Shown here in pieces: positions 1 through 6,564 of a stretch of DNA of 27,710 nucleotides (within the stretch, counting starts at the first letter, position 1; each line of letters begins with the position of its first letter). A model generated the notes under the pieces. The model did no database searches, had not been told where the DNA came from, and saw only the letters and a list, made by a program, of their open reading frames with translations. This DNA is from Pseudomonadota bacterium. Its GTDB lineage: Bacteria; Pseudomonadota; Alphaproteobacteria; Sphingomonadales; Sphingomonadaceae. Both the position numbers and the translations under genes were made by a program. The DNA is taken from contig JAFAGN010000230.1 in assembly GCA_023422695.1 (NCBI GenBank), positions 1-27,710 on the forward strand, written 5' to 3'.

Positions 1-473
1 ACGGCTGCGTGCCGATGGGCGCGGTGTTCGCCACGCGCGCCGTGCACGACGCCTTGATGAGCCGCGACCTGCCCGACCACGTGATCGAGTTCCCGCACGG
101 CTACACCTACTCGGCGCACCCGCTCGCCTGCGCCGCCGCGCTGGCGACGCTGGACACCTACGCCGAGGAGGGCCTGCTCACGCGCGGCGCCGAGATGGCG
201 CCGGTGTTCGAGCACGCCCTGCACTCGCTGCGCGGGCTGCCGCACGTGATCGACATCCGCAACATCGGGCTGGTCGGCGCGATCGAGCTGGCGCCGATCG
301 CCGGCAGCCCGGGCAAGCGGGCGTTCGACGTCTTCCGCGAATGCTTCGAGCGTGGCGTGCTGATCCGCGTGACCGGCGACATCATCGCGCTGTCGCCGCC
401 GCTGATCGTCGAGAAGGGCCAGATCGACCAGATGTTCGGCAAGATTGCCGAACTGCTCGACCGCATCGACTGA
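1..473 (+). CDS. Class III omega-aminotransferase (beta-alanine--pyruvate type), C-terminal part
   Basis: This is the 3' end of a gene whose start lies outside the window; the frame is open from base 3 and ends in TGA at 471-473. The visible ~157 residues carry the C-terminal signature of PLP-dependent class III omega-amino acid:pyruvate aminotransferases: a PMGAV segment, then HGYTYSAHPLACAAAL, where the cofactor phosphate region lies, then an IGLVGAIEL segment and a small C-terminal domain ending in a helical KIAELLDRID. The catalytic lysine would lie upstream and is not visible. Such enzymes move an amino group from beta-alanine or another omega-amine to pyruvate in the cytosol; the exact substrate cannot be read here. 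Codon third positions are almost all G or C, more extreme than in the following genes. It converges on the 70-aa gene. Confidence 0.85.
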   Translation, partial: GCVPMGAVFATRAVHDALMSRDLPDHVIEFPHGYTYSAHPLACAAALATLDTYAEEGLLTRGAEMAPVFEHALHSLRGLPHVIDIRNIGLVGAIELAPIAGSPGKRAFDVFRECFERGVLIRVTGDIIALSPPLIVEKGQIDQMFGKIAELLDRID

Positions 474-487
474 CCGCACCGCGGTCA
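471..487. terminator. Perfect inverted repeat spanning two convergent stop codons
   Basis: TGACCGC (471-477), loop ACC, GCGGTCA (481-487). The left arm starts with the TGA of the aminotransferase and the right arm ends with the TGA (minus strand) of the 70-aa gene. The 7-bp GC-rich stem has no T-tract, so it could be a weak bidirectional terminator or an RNA-stabilising 3' hairpin. Function is inferred from position only. Confidence 0.45.
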
Positions 488-697
488 GTCGGCGGCAGCG
501 TTCGCCTCCACCCTGGCCGCCGCCGCGGCGACTTGGCGCGCGCGCGTGGCTTCGGTCTGGATCAGGCGCTCTGCCATCGTCCGCCACGCCTGTTCGGCGC
601 GCAGATTGCGGTCGCGGACTTGCGACAACGCGCTCGCCGCCGCGTCCGCCGCGCATTTGTCTGCCTGTATCAGGTAAAAATCGCTGGTGTTCGACAT
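485..697 (-). CDS. Small Ala/Arg-rich hypothetical protein (70 aa)
   Basis: The frame starts at ATG 697 behind a good ribosome site, AAAGGA, eight bases upstream. The product is a soluble, predominantly helical protein beginning MSNTSDFYLIQADKCAADAA and rich in Ala, Arg and Glu, with a single Cys; there is no signal peptide or membrane segment. The QADKCA start and the long amphipathic helix resemble small uncharacterised proteins of sphingomonads, but I cannot assign a function. It is the last gene of a minus-strand string led by csp and infA, 43 bp after the 46-aa gene. Its stop shares a hairpin with the convergent aminotransferase. Confidence 0.7.
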   Translation of the reverse strand: MSNTSDFYLIQADKCAADAAASALSQVRDRNLRAEQAWRTMAERLIQTEATRARQVAAAAARVEANAAAD

Positions 698-740
698 GGC
701 GGAATTCCTTTGGTTTGGAGGGTGGTGGCGGTTGGCGCGA

Positions 741-881
741 TCAATCGATCATTTCGGCGATCAGGCGGCGCAGTTCGCGGCGGGTCAGGGTCGGCGAGCG
801 CCGAACGGTCTTTTCGGCTGGCGCATCGATTGCGACCAAGGGCCGGAGGACGGAAGGGAAAGCATTCAAAGTCAGTTTCAT
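741..881 (-). CDS. 46-aa basic small protein
   Basis: A short frame from ATG 881 to TGA 741-743, preceded by AGGA six bases before the start (CAGGATATT-ATG). The product runs MKLTLNAFPSVLRPLVAID, then a basic stretch, then TLTRRELRRLIAEMID at the C-terminus, which should form an amphipathic basic helix. There is no Cys, signal sequence or transmembrane segment. It lies 37 bp downstream of infA and 43 bp upstream of the 70-aa gene on the same strand, so it is probably part of the same transcript. The LTRRELRRLIAEMID end looks like a short protein- or RNA-binding helix, but I recognise no named family. Support comes from the ribosome site, the spacing and the protein-like composition. Confidence 0.65.
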   Translation of the reverse strand: MKLTLNAFPSVLRPLVAIDAPAEKTVRRSPTLTRRELRRLIAEMID

Positions 882-918
882 AATATCCTGTAGTCAATTT
901 CATTGTTGTGATCGGCCA

Positions 919-1182
919 TCATCGCCGGTTGCCCTTGCGCGGGCCGCCACCGGCGGGACCGGCCCCGCGGTCGCGATAAACGATGCGGCCTTTGGACAGG
1001 TCATAAGGTGTCATTTCGACGCGAACGGCGTCGCCGACAACCGACCGGATGCGAAAGCGTCGCATCCGGCCCGCCGTATAAGCGATGATCCGATGGTCAT
1101 TTTCCAGCACGACGCCAAAGCGCCCGTCCGGAAGGATCTCGTCGATCTGGCCGTCGAGGGTCAGTAGTTCCTCTTTGGCCAA
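919..1182 (-). CDS. infA: Translation initiation factor IF-1, divergent copy with C-terminal tail
   Basis: An 87-residue S1/OB-fold protein. It starts AKEELLTLDGQIDEILPDG and keeps the IF-1 core: a VVLENDHRI strand, TAGRMRRFRIR and VEMTPYDLSKGRIVYR. IF-1 binds the 30S A site and helps initiator-tRNA selection. The typical bacterial protein is about 72 residues; this copy adds a Gly/Pro/Arg tail (residues ~73-87). It differs from the usual alphaproteobacterial sequence in several core positions, such as ENDHRIIAY instead of ENGHEILGH, so it may be a second paralogue. It starts with TTG at 1182, only three bases after the csp stop and without a clear ribosome site of its own. This suggests translational coupling to csp in a cold-shock operon. 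Confidence 0.88.
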   Translation of the reverse strand: MAKEELLTLDGQIDEILPDGRFGVVLENDHRIIAYTAGRMRRFRIRSVVGDAVRVEMTPYDLSKGRIVYRDRGAGPAGGGPRKGNRR

Positions 1183-1185
1183 GGA

Positions 1186-1392
1186 TCAGGCCGACTGGAG
1201 GTTGACGGCGGACACTTTGCCGCGCTTGTCGGTCTCCAGTTCGTAAGAAACGCGCTGATCCTTGTTCAGCGTCGACATTCCCGAGCGTTCGACGGCGGTG
1301 ATGTGGACGAAGCTGTCGCCCGAACCATCCTCGTTGGCGATGAAGCCATAGCCTTTGTCGGTGTTGAAGAATTTTACGGTGCCGATGGGCAT
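1186..1392 (-). CDS. Cold-shock protein, CspA family
   Basis: A 68-aa single cold-shock domain with the two RNA-binding motifs KGYGFI (RNP1, ~13-18) and DSFVHI (RNP2, ~26-31). The length is standard for the family. These small beta-barrel proteins bind single-stranded nucleic acids and act as RNA chaperones that melt mRNA structure, often at low temperature. ATG 1392 has AAAGGAA seven bases upstream. A sigma70-type promoter at 1516-1544 predicts a leader of roughly 115 nt, in keeping with the long leaders of cold-shock mRNAs. infA follows after three bases. Whether this copy is cold-induced or constitutive cannot be read from sequence. Confidence 0.93.
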   Translation of the reverse strand: MPIGTVKFFNTDKGYGFIANEDGSGDSFVHITAVERSGMSTLNKDQRVSYELETDKRGKVSAVNLQSA

Positions 1393-1503
1393 AAGTCATT
1401 CCTTTCACGGAAATACAGTTGCCGCCGTTTCATAACGGCGACGCCAGGAAGCGTGAGGAAGGAAGGTCTTGCCGGTGCGGCAACAAAATCCGTCGTAGGC
1501 GAC

Positions 1504-1530
1504 GATAGCGCGTTACAGATAGGCGCTATC
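1504..1530. promoter_or_regulatory. Inverted repeat over the csp -10 region (candidate operator)
   Basis: GATAGCGC (1504-1511), 11-bp centre, GCGCTATC (1523-1530): a perfect 8-bp inverted repeat that encloses the -10 element and start-site region of the csp promoter. A dimeric regulator bound here would block RNA polymerase. Alternatively it could fold as a hairpin at the very 5' end of the RNA. The regulator is unknown. Confidence 0.45.
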
Positions 1531-1544
1531 TTATGAAAAGTCAA
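1516..1544 (-). promoter_or_regulatory. Promoter of the csp-infA operon
   Basis: On the minus strand: -35 TTGACT (1539-1544), a 17-bp spacer, and -10 TATCTG (1516-1521). The -35 is close to consensus and the spacing is ideal. Transcription would start near 1509 and read through a leader of ~115 nt into csp. It lies in the 188-bp gap between csp and the end of the histidine kinase gene. Confidence 0.65.
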
Positions 1545-1580
1545 GGATAACCAAGAATTGAGGCTTGGCGACGCCGGGTT

Positions 1581-2813
1581 TCAATCATTGAGCTGTAGCG
1601 GAAAAGTAACCGAAACCCGCGTTCCTTTGCCGACTTCGCTGTCGATATCGAGCTGTCCTTGATGGCGTTCGCCGATATGTTTGACGATCGCGAGGCCGAG
1701 GCCGGTTCCCCCCACTGACCGGCTCCGGGCTTCGTCGACGCGGTAGAATCTTTCGGTCAGCCGCGGCAGGTGATCGGGTGCGATCCCGTCGCCTTGATCG
1801 CTGACCGACAGGCGCACCCGGCTGCCCTCGCGCACCAGTTCGACGGTGACCGGCGTGCCGGCGTGGCCGTATTTCATCGCGTTCGAGATGATGTTGTGCG
1901 CGAGCTGGCTGAGCTGGGCTTCGTCGCCCAGCATCGGTTGCGCTTCGGCGCCGAGTTTCGCCACCAGATCGGCGGCGCGCTTCGGCTCGCTGTCGCTGAG
2001 CTGGGCAAGGGTGGTGCGAACGATCGCAGTCAGATCGACCAACGCGGTTGGGCGACGAAAGCGGTCGGCCTCGACCCGCGAGATCGAGAGCAGGTCGATG
2101 ACGAGCTGCTGCATACGCCGCGCTTCGCGTTCGATGATCGACAGGAAGCGATCGCGGGTCGGCGCATCGGTTTCGCCATTCATTTCCTGTAGCGTTTCGA
2201 CATAGCCAAGGATCGCGGCCAATGGCGTGCGCAGTTCGTGGCTGGCGTTAGCGACAAAGTCCGATCGCATGCGATCAGCGGCGTCGATGGCCGAGCGATC
2301 GGACAGGAAGATGATGTTCTCGCTGCCCGACAAGGCAGCGATCCGCATCGTCCAGCGCTGCCCAGGCCGCGGAAAATCGACCAGATTGACCGGTTCCAGC
2401 GGCGTGTCGCCCTGAATATACGCCAGCCACTCGGTCGCCGCGGGGTGGCGGATCGCGGTGCGCACATCGGCGCCGACAATGTGTCGCCCCAGCAGCCGGA
2501 TAGCGGCGTCGTTGGCGATGGTGACGATATTGTCGGCGGTGCCGAGCAACGGTTCCTTTTCCTGATCGACCCAATGCGCAAAGTCGGGGTGACGGAGCAG
2601 CGAGGCGTGGGCCGTACCGATCGATGCGGGCGTGGCGCTTTGCGGTTGAGGCGCGATTGTCGGCAGCGCGTGATAGACCGTCGCAGCGGCGATCAGCCCC
2701 GCCGCCGCCATGATGGCGATCGACAGCGGATCGCCGCCAGTCAGCGCGGCAAAGATTGCCGCGATGGCGATCAGGGTGAGCGCAATGACGAGGCTGGACA
2801 GGCGATCGAACAT
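1581..2813 (-). CDS. phoR: Sensor histidine kinase, PhoR-like
   Basis: 410 aa. Two closely spaced N-terminal membrane helices (~7-25 and ~29-50) with almost no periplasmic loop are followed by a PAS-like region (~85-175). The dimerisation/phosphoacceptor domain has SHELRTPL with His192, and the ATPase domain has the N-box around Asn311, the G1 box DQGDGI (339-344), FYRVD and the G2 box GGTGLGLAIVKH (368-379). Length, architecture and the lack of an extracellular sensor fit PhoR, the kinase that phosphorylates PhoB under phosphate limitation and contacts the Pst transporter through PhoU. However, no phoB, pst or phoU gene adjoins it here, so the assignment rests on protein form. It is divergent from the Tat-exported protein gene across ~150 bp. 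Confidence 0.8.
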   Translation of the reverse strand: MFDRLSSLVIALTLIAIAAIFAALTGGDPLSIAIMAAAGLIAAATVYHALPTIAPQPQSATPASIGTAHASLLRHPDFAHWVDQEKEPLLGTADNIVTIANDAAIRLLGRHIVGADVRTAIRHPAATEWLAYIQGDTPLEPVNLVDFPRPGQRWTMRIAALSGSENIIFLSDRSAIDAADRMRSDFVANASHELRTPLAAILGYVETLQEMNGETDAPTRDRFLSIIEREARRMQQLVIDLLSISRVEADRFRRPTALVDLTAIVRTTLAQLSDSEPKRAADLVAKLGAEAQPMLGDEAQLSQLAHNIISNAMKYGHAGTPVTVELVREGSRVRLSVSDQGDGIAPDHLPRLTERFYRVDEARSRSVGGTGLGLAIVKHIGERHQGQLDIDSEVGKGTRVSVTFPLQLND

Positions 2814-2961
2814 CGACTGCCGCCTCGCACGAAGCGAGGGGCGGGCGCAAGGCCGATTGCAGTCGTTAACGCTTGCGCGGCGGATGTCCCAAAGCGGGAT
2901 GTTGGCAGCCTGCGACGGTGTTTTGCTTTTCCTTGCGTCCTCATTGGGTTATGCGCCGATC

Positions 2962-3375
2962 ATGGATAAGAGCGAAATTCCGACCGAAAGCGCCGCCGAT
3001 ACGGGCGACGCGATTCCTTCGCGTCGCCGGATGCTGGCGCTTGGCGCGGTGGGGGTGTCGGCGGCGCTGACGATCCGCCCAGCCTTTGCGCAGACCGCGG
3101 TGTCGGTGATGAATTGCCAGATCCCCGTTCCCGGTCCCGGCGGCGCCGGTCAGTTCATCGATGGGCAGGGTAAGCTGGTTCCCCCGGGTACCAAGGGCGC
3201 CTTTCCCGGCGCCTTGCGGCCGTTCACGGGCGAGGAAGTGAAGCGCGCGTTCCGCGGCCAGACGCTGCCTGGCACGACCTATAATCAGTCGCAGGCGTAC
3301 CTGCAGTACATCCGGCGCTTGCAGGCGGGGCAGAGCGGCTTTACCTGTTTCGCCTCGATCACGACGTCGCGCTGA
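2962..3375 (+). CDS. Twin-arginine-signal exported protein of unknown function (137 aa)
   Basis: The frame is taken from ATG 2962. The N-terminus has a Tat signal: SRRRMLALGAVGVSAALTIRPAFAQ (~20-44 of the protein), with a cleavage site after AFA. The mature ~93 residues are rich in Gly and Pro, contain two cysteines (CQIP and a C near the end, TCFAS) that could form a disulphide, and include YNQSQAYLQYIRRLQAGQSGFTC. I do not recognise a catalytic motif. It should be exported folded by the Tat system, for which genes lie at 23734-25193. The ribosome site is weak; an in-frame TTG at 2944 is an alternative start. It is followed after 58 bp by the FAH-family gene and may share its transcript. Confidence 0.72.
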   Translation: MDKSEIPTESAADTGDAIPSRRRMLALGAVGVSAALTIRPAFAQTAVSVMNCQIPVPGPGGAGQFIDGQGKLVPPGTKGAFPGALRPFTGEEVKRAFRGQTLPGTTYNQSQAYLQYIRRLQAGQSGFTCFASITTSR

Positions 3376-3433
3376 TTTTTGCTCCCCTGTGGGCGATGTC
3401 GGCTCAGCCGCGTCGCCAGCCAAAGGAGTTTTC

Positions 3434-4435
3434 GTGAAATTAGCTTCGCTCAAGCACGGCCGCGACGGCCGTCTCGTCGTCGTTTCGGACGATCTGGCCT
3501 GGTATGCCGACGCCGGTCAGATCGCGGCGACGATGCAGGCCGCGCTCGACAATTGGGCCTATGCTGCGCCGCGGCTCGCCGCGCTGGCCGAAGACCTCAA
3601 TCACGATGCCATTCCCAAGGAGCGGTTCCACGAACGCGACGCCGCGTCGCCGCTGCCGCGCGCCTATCAATGGGCCGACGGCAGCGCCTATGTGAACCAT
3701 GTCGCGCTGGTGCGGCAGGCGCGCGGCGCCGAAATGCCCGACAGCTTTTGGCATGACCCGCTGATGTACCAGGGCGGCAGCGATGCCTTTCTGGCGCCGC
3801 GCGACCCGATCCCGCTCGCCGACCCCGCGTGGGGGTGCGACATGGAGGCTGAAGTGGTCGTCGTGACCGGCGACGTTCCGGCGGGCATCGACGCGGTCGC
3901 GGCGCGCGACAAGATCCTGCTCGTCGGGCTGACCAACGACGTGTCGCTGCGCGGGTTGATCCCGGGTGAACTCGCAAAAGGGTTCGGCTTTTTCCAGTCG
4001 AAGCCGTCAAGCGCGATGTCGCCGGTGTTCGTGACGCCGGATGCGCTAGGCGATCGCTGGCAGGACGGAAAGCTGCACGGGACGCTGTGCGTCGACCTCA
4101 ACGGCCAGCCGCTCGGCCGCGCCGATGCCGGGGTTGACATGACCTTCGATTTCGGCGCGCTGATTGCCCATGCCGCCAAGACGCGCGATCTGGGTGCCGG
4201 GACGATCATCGGGTCGGGAACGGTTTCGAACCGGGATGCCGATGGCGGTCCGGGCAAGCCGATCGCCGACGGCGGCCTTGGCTATTGCTGTCTGGCCGAA
4301 GTGCGGACGGTCGAGACGATCCTGCAGGGCGAACCCAAGACGCCGTTCATGCAAAAGGGCGATACGGTTCGCATCTGGATGGACGACGAGCGCCACCACA
4401 GCATCTTCGGCGCCATCGAGCAGCAGGTGATGTAA
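3434..4435 (+). CDS. Fumarylacetoacetate hydrolase family protein
   Basis: 333 aa from GTG 3434, chosen because AAAGGAG lies seven bases upstream; upstream in-frame codons have no such site. Family features are the metal-binding acidic cluster in DMEAEVVVVTGD, then LVGLTNDVSLRGL, the FGFFQSKPSSAMSPVFVTPD segment, a strand-rich core with GTIIGSGTVSNRD, and the C-terminal GDTVRIWMDDE. FAH-superfamily enzymes cleave C-C bonds of 2-oxo/1,3-diketo acids or act as decarboxylases, using Mg2+ or Ca2+. Members of this length are often annotated in aromatic amino acid (homogentisate) breakdown, but no other gene of that pathway is nearby, so the substrate is unresolved. No signal peptide; cytosolic. 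A terminator follows at once. Confidence 0.85.
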   Translation: MKLASLKHGRDGRLVVVSDDLAWYADAGQIAATMQAALDNWAYAAPRLAALAEDLNHDAIPKERFHERDAASPLPRAYQWADGSAYVNHVALVRQARGAEMPDSFWHDPLMYQGGSDAFLAPRDPIPLADPAWGCDMEAEVVVVTGDVPAGIDAVAARDKILLVGLTNDVSLRGLIPGELAKGFGFFQSKPSSAMSPVFVTPDALGDRWQDGKLHGTLCVDLNGQPLGRADAGVDMTFDFGALIAHAAKTRDLGAGTIIGSGTVSNRDADGGPGKPIADGGLGYCCLAEVRTVETILQGEPKTPFMQKGDTVRIWMDDERHHSIFGAIEQQVM

Positions 4436-4437
4436 AA

Positions 4438-4470
4438 CAAAAAGGGGCGGGTTTGCGCCCGCCCCCTTTC
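4438..4470. terminator. Rho-independent terminator, probably bidirectional
   Basis: GGGGCGGG, short loop, CCCGCCCC, flanked by AAAA on the left and TTT on the right. Read on the minus strand the stem is followed by TTTTTGTTTT, a strong intrinsic terminator for the tad operon ending at 4492. Read on the plus strand it ends the FAH-family transcript with a shorter T run. Confidence 0.8.
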
Positions 4471-4491
4471 GTCATTTCGATCGGTGTTGGA

Positions 4492-5526
4492 TCAGCCGAA
4501 GCTGCCACCCGACATCGCGTCGCTGAGCGAACAGGCCGCCGGGCCCAGAATGACGATGAACAGCACCGGCAGAATGAACAGGATCAGCGGTACGGTCATG
4601 ATCGCGGGCAGGCGCGCGGCTTTTTCTTCGGCGCGCATCATGCGTTCGTTGCGGAATTCGGCCGACAGCACGCGCAGCGCGCTGGCGAGCGGCGTGCCGT
4701 ATTTCTCGGTCTGGATCATGGTGGTCACCACGCCCTTCACCGATTCCAGATTGACGCGATAAGCTAGGTTTTCGAATGCCTGACGCCGCTCGGTCAGAAA
4801 GCCGAGTTCGATCGAGGTCAGTGCGAATTCTTCGCCGAGTTCGGGATAGGCGCGGCCCAGTTCCTTCGACACGCGCGAGAAGGCGGAGTCGACGGTCAAA
4901 CCGGCTTCGGCGCAGATCACCAGCAGGTCGAGTGCGTCGGGAAGCCCTTTACGGATTGCATCGGTACGCTTGGAGCGCTTGTTCTGAACGAACAGGTCGG
5001 GTGCCTTGTAGCCGAGCAACAGCGCGGCCATCGTCGCGCCTGAGCGCTTGAACGGCGTCAAGTCGGGCCACATGTCGACGGCATAGATCAGGAATGCGGC
5101 AAGGCCGCCGAAGACGATCGGCAAGACCAGGCGGCCGAAGATCACCGCAACGGCCAAATCCTTTGACCGGATCCCGGCCTGCGCCAGTTTTTGCTGGACG
5201 TCCTTGACCTGACCTTCCTGCAGCACCTGAAGCTTGCCGAGAAAGGTGCGCATCTTGTCGGCGTGCTGGTTCTTGCGGACCAGCTTGGCACGGCGCTTGG
5301 CGGTCGACGCGGTGATCCCGGCCTTCAACTGCTCGCGGCGGTCGTTGAGCGCCTTGACGCGCTTGGTCATCGGGTTGCGCACCGTCAGCGCGCCATAGAT
5401 GGCGAACAGGACGGCGAAGACGCCGACGGCGGCCAGCATGGTGCCGGCCCAGATTACGTCGACGCCCATCACCATCGGGCCGCTTTGCGCGCCGGTGAAG
5501 GTGGTGAGAAGGAGGCTGCTGTTCAC
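4492..5526 (-). CDS. tadC: Flp/Tad pilus inner-membrane protein TadC
   Basis: 344 aa with a type II secretion F (GspF-like) domain: a membrane helix at ~23-48, a basic cytoplasmic stretch, two helices around 130-175, a cytoplasmic four-helix region containing GLPDALDLLVICAEAGLTVDSAF, and a C-terminal helix in ILFILPVLFIVILGP. TadC pairs with TadB as the platform that transmits energy from the ATPase to the growing Flp pilus. It starts with GTG at 5526, 13 bases after the tadB stop, behind GAAGGGG. It is the last gene of the cluster and is followed by a strong terminator. GspF-family proteins of other systems look alike, but the pairing with TadB and the cpa genes fixes the identity. Confidence 0.92.
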   Translation of the reverse strand: MNSSLLLTTFTGAQSGPMVMGVDVIWAGTMLAAVGVFAVLFAIYGALTVRNPMTKRVKALNDRREQLKAGITASTAKRRAKLVRKNQHADKMRTFLGKLQVLQEGQVKDVQQKLAQAGIRSKDLAVAVIFGRLVLPIVFGGLAAFLIYAVDMWPDLTPFKRSGATMAALLLGYKAPDLFVQNKRSKRTDAIRKGLPDALDLLVICAEAGLTVDSAFSRVSKELGRAYPELGEEFALTSIELGFLTERRQAFENLAYRVNLESVKGVVTTMIQTEKYGTPLASALRVLSAEFRNERMMRAEEKAARLPAIMTVPLILFILPVLFIVILGPAACSLSDAMSGGSFG

Positions 5527-5539
5527 TGATTATGCCCCT

Positions 5540-6508
5540 TCAGATTTCGAAACTGATCATCTTGGCCATGATCCCGGCCCCGATGCTCATCCAGATCAGG
5601 CCGCCGATCCCCGTGATGATCAGTCGCTGCTCATAGAAAAAGCCTGCGAGATAAGTCGGGTTCATCGACCAGACGACGCCAAAGACGAAGAAAGGCAGGG
5701 CGCCGACGATATAGGCCGATGCCTTGGCTTCGGACGACATCGCGCGGATCTTCAGCTTCATCTGGGCGCGTTTGCGTAGCACGTCCGACAGGTTGGACAA
5801 TGTTTCCGCGAGATTGCCGCCGGTTTCGCGCTGGATCTGGATCGTGATGCAGAAGAATTGGAACTCGGGCGTGCCGAGCATGTCGGCCGATTCCTGCAGC
5901 GCCGCTTCCATCGTGTTGCCGATCCGGATGCGTTCGATGATGCCCTTGAATTCTTCGCCGACCGGACCGGGCAATTCCTGGCTGACGACCTGAAAGGTTT
6001 CGGTGACCGGCAGACCGGAGCGCAGCCCGCGGACGAGCAGATCGATCGCATCGGGAAAACGCGAGTTGAACTTGGCGACGCGCTTTTTGATCGCGCGTCC
6101 GACAACCATATACGGCAGCCCAAGGGTGAGCAGCAGACCGATAAGGCCAGCCATCATCAGAGGCGCGCGCATCACGAGCATGCCGCCGGTCACGACGACG
6201 AACAGGCCCATCGACGCGAACATATATTGGGTCAGCGTCCATCCCTTGCCCGTCCGGCGCAGGCGCTTTTCCATCTCTTCGCGGCGCGGCATCAGGCTGG
6301 CCAGCGTTGCATTTGCCTGGCCACCGGACTGGATCGTCTTGCGCATTTGCGCTGCGACCACGGCCTCGGTCGACGCGGCGTGGCGATCCTTGACCATCGC
6401 CAGGCGGCGCGTCTTGGCTTTTCCGGCGGAAGGTCCGCCGAGCAGGACCACGAGCAGCCCAAAGGCCAAAAATGCCCCGGCGACGATAAGGATGACTGGC
6501 AGATTCAT
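5540..6508 (-). CDS. tadB: Flp/Tad pilus inner-membrane protein TadB
   Basis: 322 aa with an N-terminal membrane helix (~5-24), two helices at ~93-130, a cytoplasmic T2SSF domain beginning RFPDAIDLLVRGLRSGLPVTETF and running through ETGGNLAETLSNLSDVLR, and C-terminal helices around 250-318. It is the partner of TadC in the pilus assembly platform. No clear ribosome site precedes ATG 6508. In standard tad operons the ATPase gene cpaF/tadA sits just upstream of tadB and would provide coupling; here the upstream neighbour is cpaE, 56 bp away. Confidence 0.92.
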   Translation of the reverse strand: MNLPVILIVAGAFLAFGLLVVLLGGPSAGKAKTRRLAMVKDRHAASTEAVVAAQMRKTIQSGGQANATLASLMPRREEMEKRLRRTGKGWTLTQYMFASMGLFVVVTGGMLVMRAPLMMAGLIGLLLTLGLPYMVVGRAIKKRVAKFNSRFPDAIDLLVRGLRSGLPVTETFQVVSQELPGPVGEEFKGIIERIRIGNTMEAALQESADMLGTPEFQFFCITIQIQRETGGNLAETLSNLSDVLRKRAQMKLKIRAMSSEAKASAYIVGALPFFVFGVVWSMNPTYLAGFFYEQRLIITGIGGLIWMSIGAGIMAKMISFEI

Positions 6509-6564
6509 GTCAGCAGATGTCCGCTTCTATCGCTTGTGGTGGTAGAGGTCCGTCACGCGGACTT

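Noticed and set aside
2822..2840. CCTCGC-ACGAA-GCGAGG hairpin in the leader of the histidine kinase gene
   Set aside because: A 6-bp stem is expected by chance in DNA this rich in GC; no T-tract or other support.
2710..2961. Upstream extension of the Tat-signal protein
   Set aside because: It overlaps the divergent kinase gene and would bury the twin-arginine signal about 100 residues into the protein.
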